64,000 nt of DNA. Source: Thalassovita sp. (GTDB lineage: Bacteria > Pseudomonadota > Alphaproteobacteria > Rhodobacterales > Rhodobacteraceae). Numbering within the stretch: the first letter of the stretch is position 1; every line of letters begins with the position of its first letter. Location of the stretch: positions 2,869,728-2,933,727 of the forward strand of contig CP051233.1 in assembly GCA_017792425.1 (NCBI GenBank), read 5' to 3'. The notes beneath the pieces were generated by a model. That model was not told the origin of the DNA. It did no database searches and saw only the letters and a list, made by a program, of their open reading frames with translations. The position numbers and the translations under genes are program-made. Positions 49,453 through 58,084 of the stretch are shown here, piece by piece.

Positions 49453-50420
49453 ATATCGACATGATCGAAGCGGCGGCCCAGCGCCTGGCCGGCCATGTCC
49501 GCCGCACGCCGCTGCTGTCCTCGCCCTTTCTGGATGACCTCGCCGGACGGCGCGTGCTGGTCAAAGCCGAATGCCTGCAACACACTGGCAGCTTCAAGTT
49601 CCGGGGCGGCTGGTCCGCCCTGTCCGCGCTGGACGCGGACACCCGCGCGCGCGGCGTGATCGCCTTTTCCAGCGGCAACCACGCGCAGGGGGTGGCCCAT
49701 GCCGCCACCCGGCACGGGGTGCCATCGGTGATCGTCATGCCCTCTGATGCGCCGAAACTGAAGATCGACAATACCCGCGCCCTGGGGGCCGAAGTCGTCC
49801 TGTACGATCGCGCCACCGAAAACCGCGAAGAAATCGGCAACACCCTGTCCGCCGAACGCGGCCTGACCCTGATCCGGCCCTTCGACGAACCGCAGGTAAT
49901 TGCGGGCCAGGGCACCGCCGGGTTGGAAATCGCCGAACGAGCCGCTGAGTTGGGCATCGACACCGCCGATGTGCTGATCCCCTGCGGCGGGGGCGGCCTG
50001 ACTTCGGGTGTTGCGCTGGCGCTGGCGGCCCACGCCCCCGGCCTGCGCGTCCGCCCGGTGGAACCCGAGGGCTTTGACGATGTCACCCGCTCGCTGGCCT
50101 CTGGCAAGATCCAGCGCAACGCCCGCCTGTCCGGGTCCATCTGCGATGCGATCATCACGCCCCAGCCGGGTGATCTGACCCTTCCGATCATGCAGCGGCT
50201 GTGCGGTCCCGGCATCGCGGTGTCCGAAGATGACTGCCTGCACGCGATGGCGCTGGCCTTCCTGCGGCTGAAGATCGTGCTGGAACCCGGCGGGGCCGCG
50301 GCGCTGGCGGCGGCGTTGTTCCACCGCGGCGAAACCGAAGGTGACGCCGTGATCGCCATCACCTCCGGCGGCAACGTGGACCCGGACATGTTCCGCACCG
50401 CGCTGGAACGGTTCTGCTGA
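49449..50420 (+). CDS. PLP-dependent threonine/serine dehydratase family enzyme
   Basis: 323 residues. PLP lysine in HTGSFKFRGGW, phosphate-binding loop CGGGGLTSG, and SSGNHAQGVAHA are characteristic of the fold II threonine ammonia-lyase and serine racemase group. There is no C-terminal ACT regulatory domain, so it is of the catabolic type. Could deaminate threonine, serine or 3-hydroxyaspartate; the sequence alone does not decide. Overlaps the hydrolase gene by 4 bases and ends the operon. Confidence 0.9.
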   Translation: MNIDMIEAAAQRLAGHVRRTPLLSSPFLDDLAGRRVLVKAECLQHTGSFKFRGGWSALSALDADTRARGVIAFSSGNHAQGVAHAATRHGVPSVIVMPSDAPKLKIDNTRALGAEVVLYDRATENREEIGNTLSAERGLTLIRPFDEPQVIAGQGTAGLEIAERAAELGIDTADVLIPCGGGGLTSGVALALAAHAPGLRVRPVEPEGFDDVTRSLASGKIQRNARLSGSICDAIITPQPGDLTLPIMQRLCGPGIAVSEDDCLHAMALAFLRLKIVLEPGGAAALAAALFHRGETEGDAVIAITSGGNVDPDMFRTALERFC

Positions 50421-50527
50421 CCCGCAAGGTTTGACATCCCCCGCCAAAGCGCGGACCTTATGCGCCTGAACCCGGCCCGCACCCGGCGGACCGTCCCGAT
50501 CAAACTTCTTTTCACACGGCCCTCCTT

Positions 50528-51316
50528 ATGCTTATCGCAGATCTTGGCGACATCAATCTTCACTACCGCGACGACGGCGACCCAGATGGCGCGCCGGTCA
50601 TCTTTGCCAATTCCCTGGGCACGGACCTGCGCCTGTGGGACAACGTGTTGCCCCTTTTGCCCGCTGGCCTGCGCCTGATCCGCTACGACAAGCGCGGCCA
50701 CGGCCTGTCCGACTGCCCGCCCGGCCCCTATTCGATGGGGACGCTGGTACGCGACGCCGAACGCCTGCTGGATCACTTGAAGGTCCGCAACTGCGTCTTT
50801 GTCGGCTTGTCCATCGGCGGCATGATCGCCCAGGGGCTGGCCGTGAAACGGCTGGACCTGGTGCGCGCTGTCGTGCTGTCCAACACCGCCGCCAAGATCG
50901 GTCAGCCCGACATGTGGGCCGACCGGATCGAATCCGTCCGCAGCGGCGGCATCGAGGCGCTGGCCGACGCCACGATGGACCGCTGGTTTTCCCGCGCCTT
51001 CCGCCAGACACCCGAACTGCACGCCTGGCGCAACATGATGACCCGCCAGCCGATAGAGGGCTACATCGGTTGTTCCGCCGCGATCTCGGGTACGGATTTC
51101 TACACACCGACCTCTGGCCTGCGTCTGCCCCTGTTGGGCATCGCGGGATCCGAGGACGGATCGACACCCCCCGATCTGGTGCGCGAAACCGTCGATCTGG
51201 TTCCGGGGTCCAAGTTCCATCTGATCCGCAAGGCCGGTCACCTCCCTTGTGTCGAACAGCCCGCAGAATACGCGCAGGTTCTTGCCAAATTCCTAACGGA
51301 GATCGGACATGTCTGA
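50528..51316 (+). CDS. pcaD: 3-oxoadipate enol-lactonase PcaD
   Basis: 262 residues. Alpha/beta hydrolase with GLSIGGMIAQG as nucleophile elbow and catalytic His in RKAGHLPCVEQP; the strand HYRDDGDPDGAPVIFANSLG and DKRGHGLS are typical of PcaD. Hydrolyses the enol-lactone in the protocatechuate branch of the beta-ketoadipate pathway. Followed by an esterase and pcaB on the same strand, but pcaC and pcaGH are not in the window. The 107-base gap before it may hold its promoter. Confidence 0.9.
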   Translation: MLIADLGDINLHYRDDGDPDGAPVIFANSLGTDLRLWDNVLPLLPAGLRLIRYDKRGHGLSDCPPGPYSMGTLVRDAERLLDHLKVRNCVFVGLSIGGMIAQGLAVKRLDLVRAVVLSNTAAKIGQPDMWADRIESVRSGGIEALADATMDRWFSRAFRQTPELHAWRNMMTRQPIEGYIGCSAAISGTDFYTPTSGLRLPLLGIAGSEDGSTPPDLVRETVDLVPGSKFHLIRKAGHLPCVEQPAEYAQVLAKFLTEIGHV

Positions 51317-51403
51317 ATCGTCCGCTTCAAGGCGTGAACCGTACGAATTGACAGGTTTACGACCCGTTATCCCCCCGTCCCGATGCACAGGAAAGGTTTC
51401 GGC

Positions 51404-52114
51404 ATGGCGCATTTTCTGTTGATCCACGGCGCGGCGCACGGGGCGTGGTGCTGGCGCGACGTTCTGCCGGAACTGCGGGCGCTCGGCCACACGGCCCGCG
51501 CCATTGACCTGCCCGGACACGGTAAAGACTCCACGCCTTATCAACAGGTTACGCTGGAAAAATATGCCGATGCCGTTCTGGATGCACTGGAAAAACCGGC
51601 CATTGTCGTCGGCCATTCGATGGGCGGCTACCCGATCACGCTGGCGGCGGAACGCGATCCTGCGCGGTTTCAGCGGCTGGTGTACCTTTGCGCTTATGTC
51701 CCCAGTCCCGGACTGTCCCTTGCCCAAATGAGGATGCAAGCACCCTACCAGCCCTTGCTGCCCGCCATCCGCATGACACAAGATATGCTAGGCTGGACCG
51801 CCGATCCCGCGATGATCCGCGACATTTTCTATCACGATTGCCCGGACGGCACCGTAGAGTTCGCCAGCAAACACCTGTGTGTCCAAGCCACTCAGCCCAC
51901 CTCTGTCCCTGTGCAAACAGGCAGGAATTACGAAAGCATTCCAAGGTCTTACATCCGCTGCACCGATGATCGCACCATCCCACCCGCATTTCAGGTCACG
52001 ATGACGCGCGATTGGCCGCCGGGCAGTGTGCACGCCCTGCCCACCGGCCATTCCCCGTTCTTCGCGGACCCGACCGGACTGGCCCGCCTGCTGGATAAAA
52101 TAAGCAAGCAATAA
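51404..52114 (+). CDS. Alpha/beta fold esterase (EstC/hydroxynitrile lyase-like)
   Basis: 236 residues from the ATG at 51404, with AGGAAAGG upstream. Nucleophile elbow GHSMGGYP, start FLLIHGAAHGAWCW and catalytic His in TGHSPFFADP. The short cap and these motifs match the methylesterase/hydroxynitrile lyase-like group rather than PcaD. It lies between pcaD and pcaB with gaps of 87 and 13 bases, an unusual position; it may open an aromatic ester and so feed the pathway, but this is inferred from context only. Confidence 0.88.
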   Translation: MAHFLLIHGAAHGAWCWRDVLPELRALGHTARAIDLPGHGKDSTPYQQVTLEKYADAVLDALEKPAIVVGHSMGGYPITLAAERDPARFQRLVYLCAYVPSPGLSLAQMRMQAPYQPLLPAIRMTQDMLGWTADPAMIRDIFYHDCPDGTVEFASKHLCVQATQPTSVPVQTGRNYESIPRSYIRCTDDRTIPPAFQVTMTRDWPPGSVHALPTGHSPFFADPTGLARLLDKISKQ

Positions 52115-52127
52115 CAATGGACTAATC

Positions 52128-53456
52128 ATGGCATCCTCGGTTTTCTCATCCGAACTTTACACCCGTCTTTTCCCCGCTGGGGACGCATCCCGCCTGTTCA
52201 CCGACAGCGCCGAGGTCCGCGCCATGCAACTGGTCGAGGGCACATTGGCCAAGGTACAGGGCGACATGGGGCTGATCCCGCTCGAATCCGCGCTGTACAT
52301 CCACCGCGCATCGCTGGAAATTCCTTTGGATCCTGGGGGCTTGGCGCAATCTGTCGCGGAAAACGGCATTCCGGTCCCCGGCCTTGTCGCCGCTTTCCGC
52401 AAGGCCATGGAAGCCCCCGAACATGCGCAATACGTCCACTGGGGCGCGACCACGCAGGACATTGTTGACACCGGCCTGATCCTGCGCCTGCGCCAATACC
52501 TCGGGATCATGGAAACCCGACTGCGCGAAACCGCCCAAGCCCTTGGTAAGTTGTCAGAAATCCACGCAGACCTGCCCATGCCCGGCCGCACTTGGGGCCA
52601 ACATGCCACGCCCACCACCTTCGGCGCGACAACGGCCCATTGGGGCGCACCGCTGCTGCAACTGCTGACAGATCTTCCCAGCCTGCGCGATCAGATGCTT
52701 TGGGTGTCTTTATCCGGCGCGGCAGGCACCGCCGCCGCCCTTGGCCCACACGCCCCTGAACTGCGCGCCAGGCTGGCCAAGGCCCTGAATTTGCACGACC
52801 CCCAGCGCAGCTGGCACACCGATCGCAGCCCGATCCTGACGCTTGCCGGCTGGCTTGCGCGCCTCTGCGTCGCGCTGGGAAAAATGGCAGAGGATCTGCT
52901 GCTGCTGACCCAGACCGACATCGCCGAGGTCACGCTTTCGGCCACCGGCGCCTCGTCCACCATGCCGCAGAAACAGAACCCAGTCGGACCGTCCGCCATC
53001 GTCGCGCTGACCCGGCAGGCAATCGGGTTGAACACCCTTCTGCAAGGCGCGGGCCTGCACCGGCAAGACCGCGACGCCGCCGCGTGGTACACCGAGTGGC
53101 TGACCCTGCCACAGCTTTGCCTCTCCGCCGCCTCGGCGCTGGAACATGCCCGTGCGCTGTCCACCACGCTCGCCCCCAACCCCGCCGCGATGCAAACCGC
53201 TCTGTCCACCCACCTGGACCTGATCCATGCCGAGGCGCTGTCCTTCCGCCTTGCCCAAACCCTCCCCCGGCCAGAGGCCCAAACCGCCACGAAAGATCTC
53301 TGCAAACGGGCCGTCGCCGAAAACACCCCGCTCGCAGATCTGGTCCGCGCCGCTTGGCCAGACCTGCCGCTGACCGACATCTTCGACCCCGACCAGCAAA
53401 CCGGGCAGGCCCCGGCAGAGGCCCGCGCCTTCGCCGCCAAAGCCCGCGCTCTTTGA
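52128..53456 (+). CDS. pcaB: 3-carboxy-cis,cis-muconate cycloisomerase PcaB
   Basis: 442 residues of the fumarase/aspartase superfamily. The signature SSTMPQKQNPV is intact, as are VHWGATTQDIVDTG and MPGRTWGQHATPTTFG. It lactonises 3-carboxymuconate in the protocatechuate branch. Third gene of the pcaD-esterase-pcaB unit. The reaction order puts PcaB before PcaD with PcaC between, and pcaC is missing from this cluster. Confidence 0.93.
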   Translation: MASSVFSSELYTRLFPAGDASRLFTDSAEVRAMQLVEGTLAKVQGDMGLIPLESALYIHRASLEIPLDPGGLAQSVAENGIPVPGLVAAFRKAMEAPEHAQYVHWGATTQDIVDTGLILRLRQYLGIMETRLRETAQALGKLSEIHADLPMPGRTWGQHATPTTFGATTAHWGAPLLQLLTDLPSLRDQMLWVSLSGAAGTAAALGPHAPELRARLAKALNLHDPQRSWHTDRSPILTLAGWLARLCVALGKMAEDLLLLTQTDIAEVTLSATGASSTMPQKQNPVGPSAIVALTRQAIGLNTLLQGAGLHRQDRDAAAWYTEWLTLPQLCLSAASALEHARALSTTLAPNPAAMQTALSTHLDLIHAEALSFRLAQTLPRPEAQTATKDLCKRAVAENTPLADLVRAAWPDLPLTDIFDPDQQTGQAPAEARAFAAKARAL

Positions 53457-53462
53457 CCAAGC

Positions 53463-53496
53463 CGGCTTTTTCTTGGGCAAAATACCCTCGGGGGGT
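53463..53496 (+). repeat. Dispersed A/T motif, copy after pcaB
   Basis: GCTTTTTCTTGGGCAAAATA followed by CCCTCGGGG, nearly identical to the copy at 41449-41476, begins 7 bases after the pcaB stop. A GGGGGG and CCCCCC pair farther on (53513-53538) allows a hairpin that may end the transcript. Confidence 0.6.
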
Positions 53497-53618
53497 GAAT
53501 GGCCGCAGGCCAGAGGGGGGCAGACAGCCCCCCTTTCCCCGCCCGCCGCAGGCGAAAGCCCCTTACAAGTCAGGGCACCGACACCTATCTTCGGCTAAAC
53601 CGAACCGTTCAGAATCCC

Positions 53619-54833
53619 ATGACCAACCGCCTGCCTGTCCTCTTTATCCTGATCACCGTGATGATTGATGCGATGGGCATCGGCCTGATCATGCCGGTCA
53701 TGCCCGAACTGATCCAAGAGGTCAGCGGCGGTACGCTGGCCCGCGCCGCGCTTTGGGGCGGGGTGCTGACCACCTCTTTTGCACTGATGCAATTCCTGTT
53801 CAGCCCGGCGCTGGGGCGGCTGTCGGATGCCTATGGGCGGCGGCCGGTGCTGCTGGTTTCGCTGGTGGTGATGGCGGCGGATTACCTTGTGATGGCGCTG
53901 GCCGGCTCGATCTGGCTGCTGCTGGCCGGGCGGATCGTGGGTGGGATCACTGCCGCCACCCATGCCACAGCGATGGCCTATATGGCCGATATTTCCTCGT
54001 CCCGCGACAAGGCGGCCAATTTCGGGCTGATCGGTGCCGGGTTCGGCGTCGGCTTCGTGCTGGGGCCGATGCTGGGCGGGCTGCTGGCCGAATACGGCAC
54101 CCGCGCGCCGTTCTATGCTGCCGCAGCCTTGGCGTTGGCCAATGCCGTGTTCGGCTACAGCATCCTGAAAGAAACCGTGACCGCCGCCACCCGTCGCCCG
54201 TTCCGCCGGGCCGGGGCAAACCCGTTCTCGGCCTTCCGGGCGCTGACGCATATGGGGCCGGTGTCGCCGATACTGGGGGTGATCTTTCTTTATCATCTGG
54301 CCAATGTCGTCTACCCGGCGATCTGGGCCTATTTCACCACCGCCCGCTTCGGCTGGTCACCCGGGTTGATCGGGGTGTCGCTGGCGGTGTACGGCGTCTC
54401 CATGGCGGTGATCCAGGGTGGCCTGATCCGCCCGGCCATCCGCTTTCTGGGTGAAGCGCGCACCGCCCTGCTGGGCCTGGGGATAGAGGTCGTGGCCCTG
54501 CTTCTGGTGGCCTTCGTACCGGATGGGCGGGTGGTGATGGCGCTGATCCCGATCTCTGCCCTTGGGGCGATCGGGCTGCCGGCCCTGCAGGGCATCCTGT
54601 CGCGCATTGCCCCGGACGACGCGCAGGGCGAACTGCAGGGGGTGCTGTCCTCGATCGGTTCAGTGGCCATGATCGTTGGCCCCTTGATGATGACCCAGGT
54701 CTTTGCGCTGTTCACCGGAACAGGGGCACCGTTCCACCTGCCGGGCGCGCCTTTCGTCCTGGCCGCTGCGCTTATGACGGTGGGAATGGCGCTGTTTGCC
54801 GCTTATCGCCACCGGTTGCGTCATTATGCCTGA
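53619..54833 (+). CDS. Major facilitator superfamily transporter, TCR/Tet type
   Basis: 404 residues from the ATG at 53619, with 12 hydrophobic helices. The loop 2-3 motif LGRLSDAYGRRPVLL and the motif C-like GFVLGPMLGGLLAEYG place it among proton-driven drug exporters of the TetA/DHA1 type. The true substrate is unknown; homologues in environmental bacteria often export metabolites rather than antibiotics. Alone on its transcript, between pcaB and the alcohol dehydrogenase. Confidence 0.9.
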   Translation: MTNRLPVLFILITVMIDAMGIGLIMPVMPELIQEVSGGTLARAALWGGVLTTSFALMQFLFSPALGRLSDAYGRRPVLLVSLVVMAADYLVMALAGSIWLLLAGRIVGGITAATHATAMAYMADISSSRDKAANFGLIGAGFGVGFVLGPMLGGLLAEYGTRAPFYAAAALALANAVFGYSILKETVTAATRRPFRRAGANPFSAFRALTHMGPVSPILGVIFLYHLANVVYPAIWAYFTTARFGWSPGLIGVSLAVYGVSMAVIQGGLIRPAIRFLGEARTALLGLGIEVVALLLVAFVPDGRVVMALIPISALGAIGLPALQGILSRIAPDDAQGELQGVLSSIGSVAMIVGPLMMTQVFALFTGTGAPFHLPGAPFVLAAALMTVGMALFAAYRHRLRHYA

Positions 54834-54929
54834 ACCGAATTCTAATTTTGCGTAACGGAACTTTGTTTCGCACTTGAAAACTCCCTTCCGCAGCGGCACC
54901 TTGCCCGCGAACCGAGAAAGGGACAGAAC

Positions 54930-56018
54930 ATGTCGAAAGTCAAAGCCGCCGTTTGCCGTGCCTATGGCGAACCCCTGGTCATCGAAGAGATCACCCTGCG
55001 CGCGCCCCAGATGGGTGAAATCGAGGTGCAGATCGAGGCCGTTGCGATCTGTCATTCCGACATCTCCTTTTGGCAGGGCGGGTTCGGTGGCGCGCTGCCG
55101 GCGGTCTACGGGCACGAAGCGGCGGGCACCGTCACCGCGACGGGTCCGGGCGTCAAGGGGATTGCCACCGGCGATGCGGTCGCCGTGACGCTGGTCCGGT
55201 CCTGCGGTGTCTGCCCGTCCTGTGGCGGTGGCCATCCCACCGTTTGCGAAGACCCCGGCGATTGGAAAAACGGCCCGCTGACCACCGGAGACGGTGCGCC
55301 GCTGTACCAGGGCCTGTTCACCGGCGCTTTCGCGGAAAAGGTCGTGGTGGACCAAAGCCAGGCCGTCGTGATCCCGCAGGACATGCCCAAGGACGCGGCC
55401 TCGCTGATTTCCTGCGGCGTGATCACCGGTGTCGGCGCAGCGGTCAACACCGCCAACATCCGCCCCGGACAAGACGTGGTGGTGATCGGTGCGGGCGGTG
55501 TCGGGCTGAACGCCATCCAGGGCGCGCGGCTGGCCGGGGCGCGGCGCATCGTGGCGGTGGACATGAACCCCGACAAGCTGGAGGTCGCCAAGGAATTCGG
55601 CGCCACCGACGGCATCACCCCCGAAGGCAAGCCCTTCAACACGGTCAAGGAACTGCTGGGCGGGCGCGGCGCAGACGCGGTTCTGGTCACTGTCGGCATC
55701 GCTGCGGTCTACGACCAGGCCCCGCGCTACCTGGCCAACGGCGGCAAGGTCGTGATGGTCGGTATGCCGCATTTCGGCCAGAACGCCAGCTACTCGCCCC
55801 TGCTGATGGCGGACGTGGGCCAAGGCATCCTGGGGTCGAAAATGGGCGACGTGGTGATCAAGCGCGACATCCCGTGGATGGTGGACCTGTACCAGCAAGG
55901 CCGTCTGAAACTGGATGAACTGATTTCCGGGCGCTGGACGCTGGAGCAGATCAACGAGGCAATCGCCGACACCATGTCAGGCGCGGCGCGGCGCAACGTC
56001 ATCATCCTGAACGGCTGA
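54930..56018 (+). CDS. Zinc-dependent alcohol dehydrogenase family protein
   Basis: 362 residues. Catalytic zinc ligands are visible in AICHSDISF and YGHEAAGTV; the structural zinc cysteines follow C-x2-C-x2-C-x7-C (CGVCPSCGGGHPTVC), and the NAD-binding loop is VIGAGGVGLNAI. Medium-chain dehydrogenase/reductase acting on an alcohol or aldehyde. RBS GAAAGGGAC upstream. It is followed by a gap with an inverted repeat and an ArsR regulator gene. Confidence 0.93.
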   Translation: MSKVKAAVCRAYGEPLVIEEITLRAPQMGEIEVQIEAVAICHSDISFWQGGFGGALPAVYGHEAAGTVTATGPGVKGIATGDAVAVTLVRSCGVCPSCGGGHPTVCEDPGDWKNGPLTTGDGAPLYQGLFTGAFAEKVVVDQSQAVVIPQDMPKDAASLISCGVITGVGAAVNTANIRPGQDVVVIGAGGVGLNAIQGARLAGARRIVAVDMNPDKLEVAKEFGATDGITPEGKPFNTVKELLGGRGADAVLVTVGIAAVYDQAPRYLANGGKVVMVGMPHFGQNASYSPLLMADVGQGILGSKMGDVVIKRDIPWMVDLYQQGRLKLDELISGRWTLEQINEAIADTMSGAARRNVIILNG

Positions 56019-56088
56019 GGCACGAACCCGCCGCTCTGGCCAACCGGACCAGAATACTGGAAATCCGGGTAAAACCGGAACGTTCTTT

Positions 56089-56110
56089 CGGGATTGTGAA
56101 AACATTCCCG
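56089..56110. promoter_or_regulatory. Inverted repeat upstream of the ArsR gene, candidate operator
   Basis: CGGGATTGT / ACATTCCCG arms around GAAA, 9-base arms with one mismatch. It lies 101 bases before the ArsR start codon and 71 after the alcohol dehydrogenase stop, with no T run after it, so an operator is more likely than a terminator. Confidence 0.5.
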
Positions 56111-56210
56111 ATAGAAGCGTCTTTTCTGCAGATGCGAAAACCGTTATATTTGACAGATCGAACATCGTCAGGATCAACTGAAAAAGCCGCAGCGCAGGAG
56201 CACACAGACC

Positions 56211-56552
56211 GTGAACATGCAATCGCCGCCCGCACCCCCCTCGGAAATGGCCCGCAGCGCCCAGGCCGCTGCCGCCTATCTGAAGACGCTGGCCCACGAA
56301 GGCCGGTTGATGATCCTGTGCCACCTCGGTTCGGGTGAAAAATCCGTCGGTGAACTGGAAAGCCTGCTGGACATCCGTCAGGCCGCCGTCAGCCAGATGC
56401 TGGCCCGTCTGCGCGAGGAAGAACTGGTGTCCACCCGCCGCGACGGTAAGACGATTTACTATTCGCTGGCAGACAACAACACCTACGAGGTGATTCAGCT
56501 TCTGTATCGCCTGTTCTGCGGCCCCAAGGACGGCGACAGTAGCACCTGCTAA
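56211..56552 (+). CDS. ArsR/SmtB family regulator, BigR/SqrR-like thiol sensor
   Basis: 113 residues from a GTG at 56211 (GGAG 10-11 bases before it). Winged HTH with AAVSQMLARLREEELVSTRRDGKTIYYSL. Two cysteines, Cys37 in MILCHL and Cys103 in LYRLFCG, sit exactly where BigR and SqrR hold the pair that forms a sulphide-dependent tetrasulphide bridge; the arsenic-binding CxC of ArsR is absent. A third Cys113 ends the chain. A reactive-sulphur sensor is therefore likely. modA follows about 80 bases downstream, so they may share a transcript. Confidence 0.85.
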   Translation: MNMQSPPAPPSEMARSAQAAAAYLKTLAHEGRLMILCHLGSGEKSVGELESLLDIRQAAVSQMLARLREEELVSTRRDGKTIYYSLADNNTYEVIQLLYRLFCGPKDGDSSTC

Positions 56553-56630
56553 GGCCGGCCCCCCGGAAAACAGCCCTTGCAAACGGCGGCGGGCGCGGGC
56601 GATATGATCCCGGTAACCGCCCGTGATATC

Positions 56631-57392
56631 ATGCCCCTGTTCCGCCTGCTGCTGACCATACTGCTGTTTCTACCGTCTCCGATCCTTGCCGGAAGCGTCA
56701 CCGTTTTCGCCGCAGCCAGCCTGAAAACCGCGCTGGACCGGATCGCCGGGGACTGGAACGCGCGCACCGGCCATACCGCCACCGTGTCCTTTGCCGGCAG
56801 TTCCGCCCTGGCCCGCCAGATAGAGGCCGGCGCCCCTGCAGACATCTTCATTTCCGCCAACCCCGGCTGGATGGATCACTTGGCGGCAAATGCACTCATC
56901 CGCAACGAAACCCGAATTGATCTGCTGTCCAACACGCTGGTGCTGATCGCCCCCGCCGGAACACCTGCCCTGCCCGGCTTTGGCCCGCAGACCGATCTGG
57001 GGGCGCTGCTGGGACAGGACCGGCTGGCGATGGCGCTGGTGCAGGCTGTCCCCGCCGGGATTTACGGCAAGGCAGCGCTGGAAACGCTGGGCCTGTGGCC
57101 TTCGGTGGCGGACAAGGTCGCGCAGGCCGACAACGTCAGCGCCGCGTTGATGCTGGTTGCCTTGGGCGAGGCTCCGCTGGGTATCGTCTATGGCTCTGAC
57201 GCCCGATCCGACCCGCGTGTCACCGTGGTGGCGGATTTTCCTGCGGACAGTCACCCGCAGATCCTCTATCCCGCCGCGATCACCACCGACAGCACCAGCC
57301 CGCAAGCCGCAGAGTTCCTGGATTTCCTGCAATCCCCTGCCGCCAGCGACATCTTCCTGGCTGCGGGCTTTACCCTCCCGGAGCCCGAATGA
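56631..57392 (+). CDS. modA: Molybdate ABC transporter substrate-binding protein
   Basis: 253 residues from the ATG at 56631, giving a compact signal peptide (MPLFRLLLTILLFLPSPILA); in-frame starts at 56604 and 56577 are also possible and no ribosome site decides. The mature protein begins SVTVFAAASLKTALD and has the oxyanion-binding SFAGSSALARQIEAGAPADIF, typical of ModA. It binds molybdate or tungstate in the periplasm. Overlaps modB by 4 bases. Confidence 0.94.
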   Translation: MPLFRLLLTILLFLPSPILAGSVTVFAAASLKTALDRIAGDWNARTGHTATVSFAGSSALARQIEAGAPADIFISANPGWMDHLAANALIRNETRIDLLSNTLVLIAPAGTPALPGFGPQTDLGALLGQDRLAMALVQAVPAGIYGKAALETLGLWPSVADKVAQADNVSAALMLVALGEAPLGIVYGSDARSDPRVTVVADFPADSHPQILYPAAITTDSTSPQAAEFLDFLQSPAASDIFLAAGFTLPEPE

Positions 57393-58084
57393 CGGATTGG
57401 CTGGCACCCCAGGAATGGGCCGCCGTCGCCCTGTCGCTCAAGGTGTCCTTCTGGGCCACGCTGGCCAGCCTGCCTGTCGCCATCCTGACCGCTCTGGCGC
57501 TGGCGCGCGGCCAGTTCCCCGGCAAGCAGTTCCTGAACGGCATCGTCCACCTGCCGCTGATCCTGCCCCCCGTGGTCACCGGCTATCTGCTGTTGATCAC
57601 CTTCGGCAAGCGCGCGCCGGTGGGGGCGTTCCTGCATGACGTGTTCGGCATCGTGCTGGCCTTTCGCTGGACCGGCGCCGCGCTGGCGGCGGCGATCATG
57701 GCTTTCCCGCTGATGGTCCGCGCAATCCGCCTGGCGATCGAAGGCGTGGACCCCCGGCTGGAACAGGCCGCCGCCACGCTGGGCGCATCGCGGCTGTCGG
57801 TGTTCACCACGATCACCCTGCCGCTGATCCTGCCCGGCATCATCGCCGGGGCGGTCCTGGCCTTCGCCAAGGCGATGGGCGAATTCGGCGCGACGATCAC
57901 CTTCGTATCCAACATCCCCGGCCAGACCCAGACCCTGCCCTCGGCGATCTACGCCTTCCTGCAGGTTCCGGGCGGCGAGGCCTCGGCCCTGCGGCTGGTG
58001 GCCGTGTCGGTCGTTCTGGCGATGGCGGCCCTTCTGGCCTCAGAGGCGCTGGCCCGCCGCGCCGCAAGGAAGGTGCGTGGATGA
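57389..58084 (+). CDS. modB: Molybdate ABC transporter permease
   Basis: 231 residues with five to six helices and the EAA loop (LEQAAATLGASRLSVFTTIT) that docks to ModC. The C-terminal part FVSNIPGQTQTLPSAIYAFL is a strong ModB marker. Overlaps modA and modC by 4 bases each. Confidence 0.96.
   Translation: MTDWLAPQEWAAVALSLKVSFWATLASLPVAILTALALARGQFPGKQFLNGIVHLPLILPPVVTGYLLLITFGKRAPVGAFLHDVFGIVLAFRWTGAALAAAIMAFPLMVRAIRLAIEGVDPRLEQAAATLGASRLSVFTTITLPLILPGIIAGAVLAFAKAMGEFGATITFVSNIPGQTQTLPSAIYAFLQVPGGEASALRLVAVSVVLAMAALLASEALARRAARKVRG

Noticed and set aside
49449..50420. Assignment as beta-hydroxyaspartate dehydratase (bhcB)
   Set aside because: The family can include such enzymes, but the other genes of the beta-hydroxyaspartate cycle are not next to it.
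49178..51241. Minus-strand open frame of 687 codons
   Set aside because: Antisense to the hydrolase, dehydratase and pcaD genes, all of which have intact catalytic motifs; no domain in the shadow frame.
56553..56630. ModE operator or molybdenum cofactor riboswitch before modA
   Set aside because: Only weak GATAT-type similarity was seen, and the gap is too short for the riboswitch.
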